Shown here in pieces: positions 34,352 through 45,108 of a stretch of DNA of 64,000 nt. This stretch comes from Dactylonectria macrodidyma (Eukaryota > Ascomycota > Sordariomycetes > Hypocreales > Nectriaceae): positions 620,001 through 684,000 of the forward strand of contig JAGMUV010000009.1 of assembly GCA_020744425.1 (NCBI GenBank), in the 5' to 3' direction. The position numbers were made by a program, and so were the translations under genes. Under the pieces are notes generated by a model that ran no database searches, was not told the DNA's origin, and worked only from the letters and a program-made list of their open reading frames with translations. The stretch's first letter is position 1. Every line of letters begins with the position of its first letter.

Positions 34352-35651
34352 TATGATGGGTGAGTAGTGTTTCGGGACAGGAAGTCTACCTATATAGGTG
34401 GTGAATTCAAATAATATTACATGAATCGTTAACTTTACTTCACTACACCCGGTATCAGTCAATAAACTTTGATAGAACACACCAATGGCCTCGTGGCCAA
34501 TTTTTTTTATTTAGAATTATCAGCCTCATGCGGGTGAAAGGATTCAGTTATTTTCCAAGCGAGTGGCTGGGAAAGTAGTCACGTAGTTGGCAGATGACTC
34601 TTTTGCATGGAATCACCCTTGATGCTGTCAGGTGAAGAAAAGCGCATACTCGTAGATGCTCCATTACACACTCGTGACGTTAACAAATAACACGACAAAC
34701 TTGAGGAACGTGTATACTGGGAAAGTAATCCATGAAACCCGCTCATCAGTTGCGCGAGCTGTTCTGGAAAGTCCAAAGTGAACTACATTGAACCAACAGG
34801 CAAGTAGGATACTAGCACCGAGAACGCTGTCACTCAGCCGACTTGCAACATGGGATAGGACGAAGCACTCGGACGCATCGCGCGGCTTCTCTGTGTCCGA
34901 GCCCGGTCCGGCGGGATCGAATATACAGAAGAACTGCGGCAGAACGTTGCGGATCGAGCCAGGAGAAACGCAATGAGGCCTCGTCCCAACAGACCCGCTT
35001 CAACACATGTGGCGCAGCAGCCCAGCTCGCGCCACAGTCAGCCACAACATTGAACGAGGTGCTTTGAAAATACCGGCATGTTGACTGGCTCAGCTTGAGC
35101 CGAGCATTGCCGCTCTTGAATGACCTAAAATGGAGAGACAACAGCTTGAGGAGGAGTCATTAAACCCAGCTGCTTTGAATCCCGATAGTAGGCTTTGTTC
35201 GGAGCTCGATGGTGTTATTTACCTTGTGGGCGGCACATTATGCGTTGCTTTACGGAGTATAGCTAGAGCAGCTTGTAACCGCTGCGTTCAGTGGTCGGAA
35301 GTGATAGCCGAGTTCGGCACCAGAGACGGCATCTACGGCATCTTGAATCGGCATTCGCAGTGTCCATTCCGACGTCATTGTCGAGAATCGGGTAACAAGC
35401 TCGAGGAGTTGAGGCTTGATTCGGAACCTACGTGTATCTGCCATGGCCTTGGAATTGCTATTGAGTTATTTGGCGTTGACTTGACCAAAGGGCAAGCTTG
35501 CGCTATCCAAGCAAGCTATCCATAATTTCGACCTCGACTCCTACCCGTGCGATGCCCTCACCACAACCCTGGCCCGCTTAAACTTGACTCCCTCGTCTTC
35601 CCTTTCCCCTTCCCTCCTCCTCAGTTCTCGCCATCCCCTCAGCAAGTCAAG
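34352..35651. other. Intergenic region with a possible small relic
   Basis: AT-rich up to 34780. From about 34858 to 35054 a GC-richer stretch is open and protein-like on the plus strand (GGIEYTEELRQNVADRARRN), but it has no start and no recognisable family, so it may be a gene remnant. The final 100 bp are pyrimidine-rich, as expected for the leader of the next gene. Confidence 0.35.
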
Positions 35652-37179
35652 ATGGCGTCCGCCATACGATTCAAGGCCGCGACGGGCCTGCTGAGCCTGT
35701 CGCGCGCAGCCCCCAAGATACAGCAATCGCAGCGCATCGCCACCCTCAAGCACAGCGCGATGCTCTGCCAGCGCGGCGCATTCGACACGCAGCGCCGCCT
35801 CTTCAGCTGTTCGACACCGCTGCGCGCCGACATCATCGTCGTGGTGCCCCAGATGGCCGAGTCCATTAGTGAAGGAACGCTATCGTCGCTGCCCAAGAAG
35901 GTGGGCGAGCGGATCGAGGCCGACGAGGAGATTGCCAGCATCGAGACGGACAAGATTGACATCGCCGTCAACGCCCCCGAGGACGCCGTTATTGCCGAGT
36001 ACTTTGCCGCCGAGGGTGATACCGTTGTTGTTGGCCAGGATCTTGCCCGCCTCGTGACGGGTGGTGACTCTGGTGCTGTCAAGAAGCCTGAAGGCGAGGA
36101 GAAGCCCGAGGGGGAGGAGGCTGCTGCACCACAGGAGGAGACCAAGGCTACCGAGTCGACCAAGCCCCAGGCTGAGGCCGAGAAGCCTGCGCCCGAAGCT
36201 CCCAAACCTGAAGCTCCCGCTCCCGCTCCCGCGGCCAAGCCCGCTGCTCAGCCAGCGCAACCTCAGTCCGTTGCCTCGACATCTGCAGGGCCATCCCGAG
36301 GAGAGCGAGTTGTAAGTCAATTGGGCAATAGCTTATTTACCCTATCGCAGCTAACCATTCGCCGTCCCACAGGAGAAGATGACCCGTATGCGAAAGACGA
36401 TTGCGAGCCGCCTCAAGCAGTCTCAAAATACGTGCGCCTCCCTCACCACCATTCAGGAAGTCGACATGACCAACCTAATGGCCTGGCGCGCGCGCTACCG
36501 TGACGAGGTCGCTGAGGAGCACGGCGTTCGCCTGGGATACATGGGAGCCTTCACCAAGGCCACCACCATGGCTCTCCAAAAAGTCCCCCAGATCAATGCC
36601 GCCATTGACACCGAAAAGGAGATCATCACCTATCGCGACTACGTCGACATCAGCATTGCTGTGTCTGCACCTAAGGGCCTTGTCACCCCCGTGCTGAGGA
36701 ATACACATACCCTGAGCATCGTTGAGCTGGAGCGGGAAGTTGCTTCTCTGGCTAAGAAGGTGAGCAAGCGACCTACAACCCCTACGTCCCAATAGACGCT
36801 GACCAATATCCGTATTAGGCCCGCGATGGCAAGTTGACTCTCGAAGATCTTGAAGGAGGCAACATGTCCATTAGCAACCCCGGTATCTTTGGTTCCATGT
36901 TTGGAACTCCCCTTATCAACTACCCCCAGGCCGCCGTCTTCAACATGAATGGAATCCAACAGCGCGTCATGGCTATCAACGGCCAGGCCGAAATCCGACC
37001 TGTATGTTGTCCCTAAAATCACGGGGCGTTTGAACATTTGTCGCTAATCATACCGTGCACAGATGATGTACATCAGCTTGACCTACGATCACCGTCTCAT
37101 CGACGGTCGCGAGGCCGTCACCTACCTGAACCTCGTCAAGAAGTACATCGAAGACCCCTCTCGAATGCTTCTTGTTTGA
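35652..37179 (+). CDS. kgd2: Dihydrolipoamide succinyltransferase, E2 of 2-oxoglutarate dehydrogenase
   Basis: Four exons (35652-36311, 36373-36759, 36819-37001, 37063-37179), all phase 0, give 448 residues. Order of parts: mitochondrial presequence (about 1-57), a single lipoyl domain with the lipoylated Lys101 in ETDKIDI, a Pro/Ala/Glu-rich linker (about 135-215), and the catalytic core starting at [16 protein letters not shown]. The active site motif [10 protein letters not shown] is complete (His420, Asp424). There is no peripheral subunit-binding domain, as is normal for eukaryotic E2o. The enzyme transfers the succinyl group to CoA in the mitochondrial matrix. Confidence in the assignment is high. 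A divergent E1 gene of the same complex type lies 11 kb downstream. Confidence 0.92.
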
Positions 37180-37630
37180 GTGACAGCCAAAATTGCCTTA
37201 AATGAGAACAACAACCTTGTATTCTAGCATTTGCGCAGGAAAAGGGTGGCTTGGGTGGCTCCATAAACTAGACAGACATTACATTGCTCAAGCAGGTTGC
37301 ATGGAGCGATGCGTGTCGTAAGCTTAATAGACCTGGAATCAGGATCCTCGTCATTCGAATGATCATAAAATGAGGAATAGCCAAATTCGAATGCAATTCA
37401 GTCATTGGATCCCGACCTCTTCATCTGGCTACCAAGTTGATCACTAAGCTGGTATCAGGAATCAATGAGGCAATCGCCACCAGTGGCAATGGAACCGAAA
37501 CCCGAGAACCCCCCGTTCGCCTCGGAGTGAAATTGATTCCATATCTTCAGATGCCTCCGAAAGAGACACTTGAGATCAGCATAGTTCTGCATCAGCTATC
37601 ATGTTTTCATTCGTGATCTTCTAACTACGT
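37180..37630. other. Intergenic spacer
   Basis: 3' flank of kgd2. I searched for the missing N-terminal exons of the GH16 fragment that follows and could not find them. Confidence 0.45.
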
Positions 37631-38115
37631 CATGAGATCTAGGTGCCCGACTTCACCGGCAGCCCGGCCAAGTACCAAGGCCTGTGGCCCTCGTTCTGGA
37701 CAAAAGGCCTGTCCAACCGCAACGGCACGGGTTGGCCCGGCTGCGGCGAGTGGGACATTCTCGAAGTGGCTAACACGATGAGCAACAGCAACCGCATTCA
37801 GGGCACGCTGCACTCCCGAGTGTCTACTACCAGGCCGGTCAGCACCACACCATGGCGTTCAAGGTCGACCCGCGCGGCGGCAACTAGCTGACAGACAAGC
37901 TAATCTAGTACCGCGACGGCAAAGAGTTTTACCGCGTCACCGGGGAGGTGGTTGGCACGTTGGAGCAGTGGAAGCAGCTGGCCTGGCAGCCCTACTTCAT
38001 GATCCTCCAGGTTGCCGTCGGCGGGTCGTATGCTGATTTCCCGACTGACAGCACCGTTAGTGGCTGCTACGCCTCTATGCGGGTGCTATATGCTACTATT
38101 CACAAGTCTGATTAA
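37631..38115 (+). pseudogene. GH16 beta-glucanase fragment with stops and frameshift
   Basis: The frame reads FTGSPAKYQGLWPSFWTKGL and then GCGEWDILEVAN, which carries the GH16 catalytic ExDxxE motif. Near 37815 the family sequence moves to another frame (YYQAGQHHTMAFKVDPRGGN), crosses TAG at 37885-37887 and TAG at 37906-37908, then continues YRDGKEFYRVTGEVVGTLEQ and YFMILQVAVGGSYADFP to a stop at 38115. A further TAG precedes the first motif at 37640-37642. The N-terminal ~110 residues including the signal peptide are missing. Both later TAGs sit where GH16 proteins have Trp (TGG), so each is a TG-to-TA change. Intact relatives hydrolyse or transglycosylate beta-1,3(4)-glucans in the cell wall. 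Confidence 0.8.
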
Positions 38116-38285
38116 TGGCTCTTATGAACGATTGGCAACCAGGATGAATCAGCGTGGTTTGGCGAACAAGAGGCAAAGCTTCCCTGAGACAGGACGGGAA
38201 TTAGCTTTGCGTTGAGATTTGTATGCCAAAATAATGTGCTATGCCCTAGCGAGGGCCAGAATCGATTATTAACCTCCACTCTATG

Positions 38286-39818
38286 CTACAATGTGGATTG
38301 CATAGAAACACCAGACCTCGCACTTTTGGTGTCATGATCCCTTATTCGAACTAATTGAATCTCGTCATTGTCGGGGCCCAGAACCGAGTCCTTGGAATGA
38401 GCTTCATGCAAACCATTCGGACTGAAGTGAGTTCTGTTATTCGAGGTTCCTATTGTTTCAAATTGCCTGGTTCTGTTCTTCGATCTTGAAGGGGTTCCAT
38501 CGTAGCTGGCATTGTGTTGGTCACTCGTGCTTTGTAGCCCAGGAAATAGCCGAAGTAGAAATTGGCGGAAAGACGGCAAGCAGTTGCAAATGATACCAAC
38601 ATTTATCTCAATAGTTGACCACAGAGCAGCACTATGAAACTCCCAGGTTGGATTTTTCGATTGGGCGCCAAATTTGACTAAGGAGTGAAGCCGGAGGATG
38701 CTTATAACTGTAATACTAAGATGATGTTAGTACTACTCTATTGAACTGGGGGCAGGGGTTGAGATACAAGGTGCCAACACAAAACATTGCTAAAACAGCA
38801 ATTTTTTTCTTCAAGCTCAAATGGAGCGAATGAACTTGGACTATTGGTATTGCAAGCATCCATATATCAAGAACAATGCTGATCGCAGCATTAGACCATG
38901 CAATAGCATTGCTGTCTAAACATCGTCCTTGGTGTGTTCCATCCCATAGTTGCCAGAAAAGGCTGATTGGTTTGCATTGGAAAGCCGCAATGAAAACGAA
39001 GATAAAACCGAATATCGAATCAAAGATAATAGTACCCCAGAGTATTTGGCGTATAAGAGGTGACGGGAAGATGCGCAGATAGAAAAACAACATAGCGAGC
39101 TTCAGAAGGGTGACTTCAGCGAAATAGATGGCTTCCATGATCATAAAGAATTTGCCGAAATCGTATATCTTAGCAAATTCTAAGGTCCAAATGTCACGGC
39201 CTACTCCATTTGGTGAAAGGCCGTAGATAGCAAGACAGGTTGTCGAAATACCGACTAAAGCACACAACATTGTAACCCAATCATCTGGGCCAAAGTCTAA
39301 CCGTGCATAGAGCTTGAATGCGAACCTCTGAATAACGAATAAACCAGAGACGATGGAGAGTATAGCACTGGTGAGTGCGTAATTCGTAGAATGGTGTCGG
39401 ACGGGTGCCTCACAAAGGGTCATAGTTCCGTTCTTAGTAGCTGATACCAGGGCTTGATTAGCTTCGAGATGATACCTAGCCGGAGGGAACATACTGAGAG
39501 ACTCCTTCACGGTGCAACTCGCTGTAACGCAAGCAGTAAGGTTTCCTTGTAGTGGCTCATTCGAACAGATGCAGGTCGTGTTGGTTGCTGAACAGATTGA
39601 GTTGCCAATAGAGGTCTTCAGGCACTCAAGCTAACAGGATGGAACGAGTTAGTAGTTGAACATCGTTGAATCGGGTTGGAGAAATGTTGGAAATGCAAAC
39701 GTACAGCACAATCCGGTAGCGTGTCTAGTGCCGAGGTTGACGAAGCCTTGGCGAGGGCTCCGGGAATTGCCAGGCACGCGACGACGAAGACGGCCCATGG
39801 GGCCTGAGGGTGCCGCAT
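38286..39818 (-). CDS. CFEM-domain, PTH11-type seven-span membrane protein
   Basis: Exons 39818-39705, 39630-39495, 39440-38768 and 38715-38286, with introns of 74, 54 and 52 nt carrying CTAAC-like branch sites, give 450 residues. A signal peptide ([20 protein letters not shown]) is followed by a CFEM domain with eight cysteines (PDCALEC, SIC, TTCIC, TAC, ASC and finally CEAPVR). Then come about seven hydrophobic spans of the fungal rhodopsin-like integral membrane fold (motifs [23 protein letters not shown]). The intracellular tail is Ser/Asn/basic-rich. Family members include Pth11, a receptor for surface and host cues in plant-pathogenic fungi. Splicing restores [14 protein letters not shown] across intron 3, which supports the model. 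Ligand unknown. Confidence 0.85.
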
Positions 39819-41744
39819 GTTGTCGATGGATGCAGAGAATGGCGGTTGAAGACGCTAGACGGCATACATTGGGTATTACAACAAAGGTTGCGGAATGGAG
39901 AGGAGATTTTCAGCCGTCTGTCCCCGGACAAGGACGCGGGGTTCAATATGTACGTGGATCTCGGTCCAACTTCAACGCCCTGATTCGTGACAAATGGGTT
40001 TCGATATGGCAGCAATTCCTCGCCTTGCAGTTAGAGACAATCTCGGCATGCCTGAATCCGATTACAGGAGGCCCGAGCACTCCGCCTCGGTTATGTCGCA
40101 CAACACCATTCTCGTCGCTACGTCTGACTTGGTTGGTGGCAGATACGGTGACATTTCATATGAGGTAGACACTGAATGAGCTAGCTTGCTTTCACTTGGT
40201 TGCGAAGCGGCCTAATTATTGTGTGCCAGTGCCGTTTTGGACAATTTGTGCCGAGGGTCAGCTTAATCTGACAAATTGTACCGGCCAGGATGGTTGCCTC
40301 CTGTTACAGAATAGCAACCTGCAGGATGGAACAGAAGTAGATTGTGGCTGGTTCACCAAGGACGGCACACAACTCCTTATTAATGTCTAGTGCCACACGC
40401 AACCCGAGTAAACAATTCGAGGGTCGCATCAACGCCCCCTTCGATGGTTCAAGGCGCCAATCAGTGATTATTCCGCATTGGCATTCTCAATTATACAGGG
40501 AATCGTACCTGACCATTCACTGCGAATAGAATACAGTGATGAACGGAATTTTCCCCACAGGTTCAGTTAGCGACTTTGGGTGGCTTGGAGCTTGAGTCAA
40601 GACTCCCACTTAGCCCCTGCTTCCCATCCGTGTAGTTCTTAGTAATTGGCAGATGGCGCTTTACATATTTTACGGGGAGCCGGGATGAGCTGAGCCGGCG
40701 TAGGGTCACCCACCCACCATGTCTGGCTAAGTCAGGCACCCCATGAAGGGCTAGATGGTGGCCTCTAACGTCGACATAAGAGCGGCCGCTTTCACTGTGA
40801 AGTATTGGTTAGCCGTGTTACGTTATGGGCCGCAACACGAAAGATGATTTTGGCCTCGCGTTACCTAAAGCACAGTAAGAACTAGACCTGCCAGATATTG
40901 GATTGACCCCTCGTGTGGCGGAATAATGGCCAGTCTTGCACAAACCTCTAGTATACCGACATCCTGACCTTTAGCCATAGAGGTTGATATTGACTTAAAA
41001 CTCCTCTTAAGAAAAGAGGGGGCCTAGACTAATTGCAGCCTTTACATTGCGGCCATTACCTTCAGCCACAGGAGCTGAAATCCAGCCCTGGAACGGATCT
41101 AGTGGCATAGCGCTGACTTGAGTACATCGTGACGCCTGCAAGCATCCCACACTGCTCAGATGAGCTGGAATTCGAGTCTTCCTCCCCCCTGCTTGAAAAT
41201 CCCCCACTCTTAGCCGCACAGGAGGCTTCGGTGCCTGAAGGCGACTCTGGTTACGGAAGTAGAAAGTTTCTAAGCTTTTCAGGAAACGAGCTCGTGCCGA
41301 AGACTGGTCTGGACTCGCTTTGGGAGTGGCCTAGTGCTTGGCGTTACGCTAAAGCCATCTTGTATTCCTGGTAAAATCCGGGGAGGGAGCGTGGCGTAAC
41401 ACGGGTTATGTGATCAACATGTCTTTTCTCTGGCTGAAGTGAGCCTGCCCACTCCTGGCCTGCGCACCCCTGGGGCAGCAACGGCGCCGGTGCATCATTG
41501 ACGGCGGAAGCCATGTGAAAGTGGCAGATACGGGTCCTAACACCACGGGCCGCTGATAATATCCGGACATCTAAGCCTGACATCTGCTACTCTTAGCGCT
41601 TGAGAGACGAAAACGTTGTGGGTGGGTCCATGAGTTGCAATATCGTGTGTCACGGTCGCTTCACAGTGTGATGGAGCATTTAGAGGACAAAAGTTAATCC
41701 AAGTTGAGTATCTTAATCACCCTGACTATCCAGTATCAGTGTGA
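39819..41744. other. Intergenic region, 1.9 kb, no firm gene
   Basis: Short frames only. One at about 40196-40390 ends in a Cys-containing stretch (EGQLNLTNCTGQDGCLLLQN) and another at 41129-41374 is acidic and Ser-rich; neither has an intact gene structure or a family I can name. They may be remnants. Confidence 0.4.
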
Positions 41745-41794
41745 TTGACCATTATCAGACGTAACACATCGCCACCACTGAGTTACGCCCTCCC

Positions 41795-42080
41795 CTTCAC
41801 TGCCAACATAAACCCTTCCACTGGTTTATCCCTGCGATCCAGACCGACCGTTACACCACAGCGCGCCAGTCGATCATCTTTCGTAGCCACGAGTGTCGCC
41901 TTCTGTAGCTGGTGCTTCTCCCGAAGGAAGCCAATCTTTCCGTCCACTTCTTGCTGTATCGTGGGTTGTTATTCTTCAGTTCCGTCTTGATGTTGCCAAG
42001 AGCTTGCGTGATTTCCGCTGTGGCTTTCGCTTCCGTTTGACGACGGCCTCGGCGCCCTTCTCGAGCAGGCTGGTATACGC
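41795..42080 (-). pseudogene. Frameshifted coiled-coil relic
   Basis: On the minus strand, TEAKATAEITQALGNIKTEL is open from about 42054. Near 41960 the protein-like sequence passes to another frame and continues QEVDGKIGFLREKHQLQKAT and VATKDDRLARCGVTVGLDRR to a TAA at about 41795. Both pieces look like one helical protein interrupted by a one-base change. No start codon or family was identified. Confidence 0.35.
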
Positions 42081-42088
42081 CCCTACGG

Positions 42089-42203
42089 CCAAAAGGAGAC
42101 AACACACCTATGACCAATAGAAGACAACACACCCATATAACCAATAGAAGACAACATACGCTGTGGTCAACAGATAGCCAATAGGAGACAACACACCCTA
42201 TGC
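42089..42203. repeat. Minisatellite, four imperfect copies of a ~27-bp unit
   Basis: Units start at about 42089, 42114, 42141 and 42178 and share CCAATAGAAGACAACACACC or close variants. The third copy has a 10-bp insertion. The CCAAT core repeats with the unit. Confidence 0.75.
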
Positions 42204-44435
42204 AGAACTAGGTCCCATGATACCTATTAAATACAGAGCCTATCATGCTCACTGGCAGCTTGCTTTTCCAATATATTTGACTCCCCACTACCGTCATCTC
42301 CATCGCCGTTTATCGTGCAAGAGTTCTCCAACACAGTGTTGATGGTAGGGGAATCGTGCCATTTCACCTGTGAGACATAGCAATGACGCTGTGCTGGGCC
42401 ATATGCGGCAAGTTCATGTCGAAGGCGGCAGGTGAGGTAGTTAAAAGCGATGGCAAGCTGGGGGTGAGACGGAGGCGTGGATGCGCTACAATTTGATCTC
42501 GGAAGTGGAATACAGCGAGGCAGAAACACTGGCTAAAGACGACATAGCGAGGCTTTGAGTGTCGTGAGGAATATTTGCCGTGGTGGGAAGAGGCCCTCAC
42601 GGGTTCTGAATCGAAGTTAATACAACAATCGGGTGCGTACTTTGATATACACAGGTATGACTACAATCCCCATTCATATTCAGCTATTATGAGATAATGC
42701 CCTCTATTCTACTGAGGGAGGAGCATTCATCGTATGCTAGAACCCTCAGAACTTTAATTTTAGAGGGCGAGAACTAACTATAAACCGGAAGTAGTTAATT
42801 ATTATATTAATTTATCAAGTATAAAACATAGCTTATCTACCTTTACTTAAGATAACTTAATAGTTATTCACACCAAAAAAAGCCAAGAACACTTATTGAA
42901 CAGTAACTAAAGAGCTTCTCGCATTAACTTTCAAAAAAAAAAAAAAAAAATCCTCTCCTTTGTCAACGTAGAGGATAGAGTTTAAAACCCAGGTGAATCG
43001 ACAGAGCAATCATCATAGGTTTATCATCTATTCGATTAACAAGTGATTTCCTAAAACACAGGGAAGGCTGAAACTTCCGATGTTTTAGTCACTGAGGATG
43101 GTCACATACTGATGCAGGAAGCAGGAACAGACTCACGACAACCGTGTGCGCGTTTTTCTGCTTCTTAGGCTGTGGCCAGTTCAGCGAGTTTCAAGAGTCA
43201 TTTAGACTATCCCAGTCAGCCATGCGAAAATCTACATTTACTCGTCTGGCCGCACGGATGTTGTCTCGCGGCTTATGGAATGTCTGAGACAGGTAATAAA
43301 GACAATTCTATGTGACCGCAACGAGTCAGTAAACCGATCCTCATCCCCACCCTACGAAAATCCTTATGATCTACGAATATATCAACCTAGCTCATAACCC
43401 ACGTCATTAAGCCAGAAATTGCACCAGGTCATGAATAGGTCTGATGCTACATTTTAGAGGTAGATCTTCTGCTTTTCACATGGGTGTCTATCTTTGACAT
43501 CCACAATGCTCCCCCCCAATTTCAACACGGCCTTGTTTTGCGCGCCGACCTTTCCAGAAGCAGGAGAATGGATTAGCCTGTGAAATCGTTTCCAGACTCT
43601 GCCCCGACTGGCCTGCTGAGAGATGCATTCGCCCCTTCGCTCGAAAATGAATCGGAACTGGGGACCACTCTGACCGGTCGGTATGTGGGGGTACCTCGGG
43701 ACGTACGTTGCGACAGCGGTTACACGTCCCCGTTATTCGTCAACCAGTCCTCTTATTTCGGTGCTGATGAGGCTAGTCAGTGCGCCTGTCAGCATGGATC
43801 GTCATAATCCTGGCACGAAACGTAACATGGTTGGTCCCGCTATTAAATCACTTGGGGATGGCAGCTGATTTACTCTCTTACGACGCTGACTTGTCGTTGA
43901 CTAAAAGTCATTTCACAACATACTTTAAATGCCTGGGATTGGTGGTTGAGGCAAGTCAAACCCTGAGTGCTTGGCTTGTCACATGAACTCTCTTAATATT
44001 AGCTTGCGATACGTCACTAGGTGCAATATTTCCTGAGGCGGCTATCTCATCGCCACGATACTCGTAGTCCTCTGAAAACCACGGAACGGATTGCACAAAC
44101 AGACTTGATTCCTATACGTTTCCGCTCCATCAAGGGCGAGTTGCTGACAGAAAGACAAAAAAACTCAGTTCGGTCTCAATTTCAAAGCAGTTAATGAGTT
44201 ATGTACCCTATCCAGTAGGTGGTATTGAGCTATTGAAAAGGGTAGCTGCAGCTGGAAAGAGTGGACAACAAGTAAGACCACCCCTGTCTTAGGAGAATGC
44301 AACGCAAGTTTGTTTAAGACCTTGTCAATACTGTCTATTTCTATACTCCTATCACATCAATCACACCACTCTCACATTTATGATTGGTGAGTGTCACCCC
44401 CGTCCCTCGGATCGACTGCACACGCGACCGCCCAC
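42204..44435. other. AT-rich gene-free region, 2.2 kb
   Basis: Strongly AT-rich between about 42760 and 42960, with many TTAATTA/ATTAT motifs. Open frames are short and unlike protein. No gene was seen. Confidence 0.45.
42933..42950. repeat. Homopolymer run of 18 A
   Basis: An uninterrupted A18 tract in an AT-rich island. It could be the tail of an old retroposed element, but no target-site duplication or body was recognised. Confidence 0.7.
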
Positions 44436-45108
44436 TCAAGAGGACGGAGCTGTTGTTCGCAATGCGATAGAAATCTTTCCATCGGTGCTGTCCCCTGTGG
44501 TGTTCCACTTCAACGAGTAGATGCCGGTAGTGTCCGTTGGCGTAACATACCAAAGCATTTGGAGCGTGCCGCTGTCATCCTCGGTTGCGATCCAGGAGCC
44601 ATAGAAGGTGAATTCGGTAACAATGTCCGACACACTGTCAGCAGACTCGACGAATCCAACGGCGTGCTCGGAGGACGAAGGCGAGGGCACGTAGAAAGTC
44701 AAGTTGGACCAAGACGCAGTGGACGTAAGAGATGTATCGGGGCTGCCAAGCAAGCTATCGTCACTCTGCTTTGTGACTAGATAGTTGATTAGAGCGCATT
44801 CTGACAAATTACTGAGTCGAAGAAGAAACTTACAGATCACGGGAGCCGCTTCGCTGTCGTCGACCAATGCATAGTTCCCAACATACGCCTCGTCTAATCG
44901 GTTCAAAGTATTGGTAAGTTATTGCTATACCAAGAGACAGTAATATGAATGGACCAAGCATACCTCCAGAAGTGAATAGTCTCAAGCCACTGAGGCCAGT
45001 GCCATAGGCATAGAGTGAGAATGGGCTGTCGCTAACTGCCCGTCTAGCAGGAGATGCCACAGCAGCGCCAACGGCACTCAGGACCGAGAGAAGAGAAGCA
45101 GTTCGCAT
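44436..45108 (-). CDS. Small secreted cysteine-free protein
   Basis: Exons 45108-44964, 44893-44834 and 44776-44436, joined by introns of 70 and 57 nt, give 181 residues. The first 19 (MRTASLLSVLSAVGAAVAS) form a signal peptide, followed by a likely Kex2-type site (PARRA). The mature protein has no cysteine. It is rich in Ser/Thr/Asp, with aromatic beta-strand-like segments (WSNLTFYVPSPS, FTFYGSWIATEDD, LQMLWYVTP) and N-glycosylation sequons (NLT, NTT). I do not recognise the family. Size, secretion and location in a gene-poor block would fit an effector-like or cell-surface protein, which is inference. Confidence 0.7.

Noticed and set aside
35130..35525. 131-codon plus-strand open frame upstream of kgd2
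   Set aside because: No recognisable features; probably chance in a promoter region.
42900..42955. A18 tract as the tail of a LINE/SINE
   Set aside because: No element body or target-site duplication could be seen.
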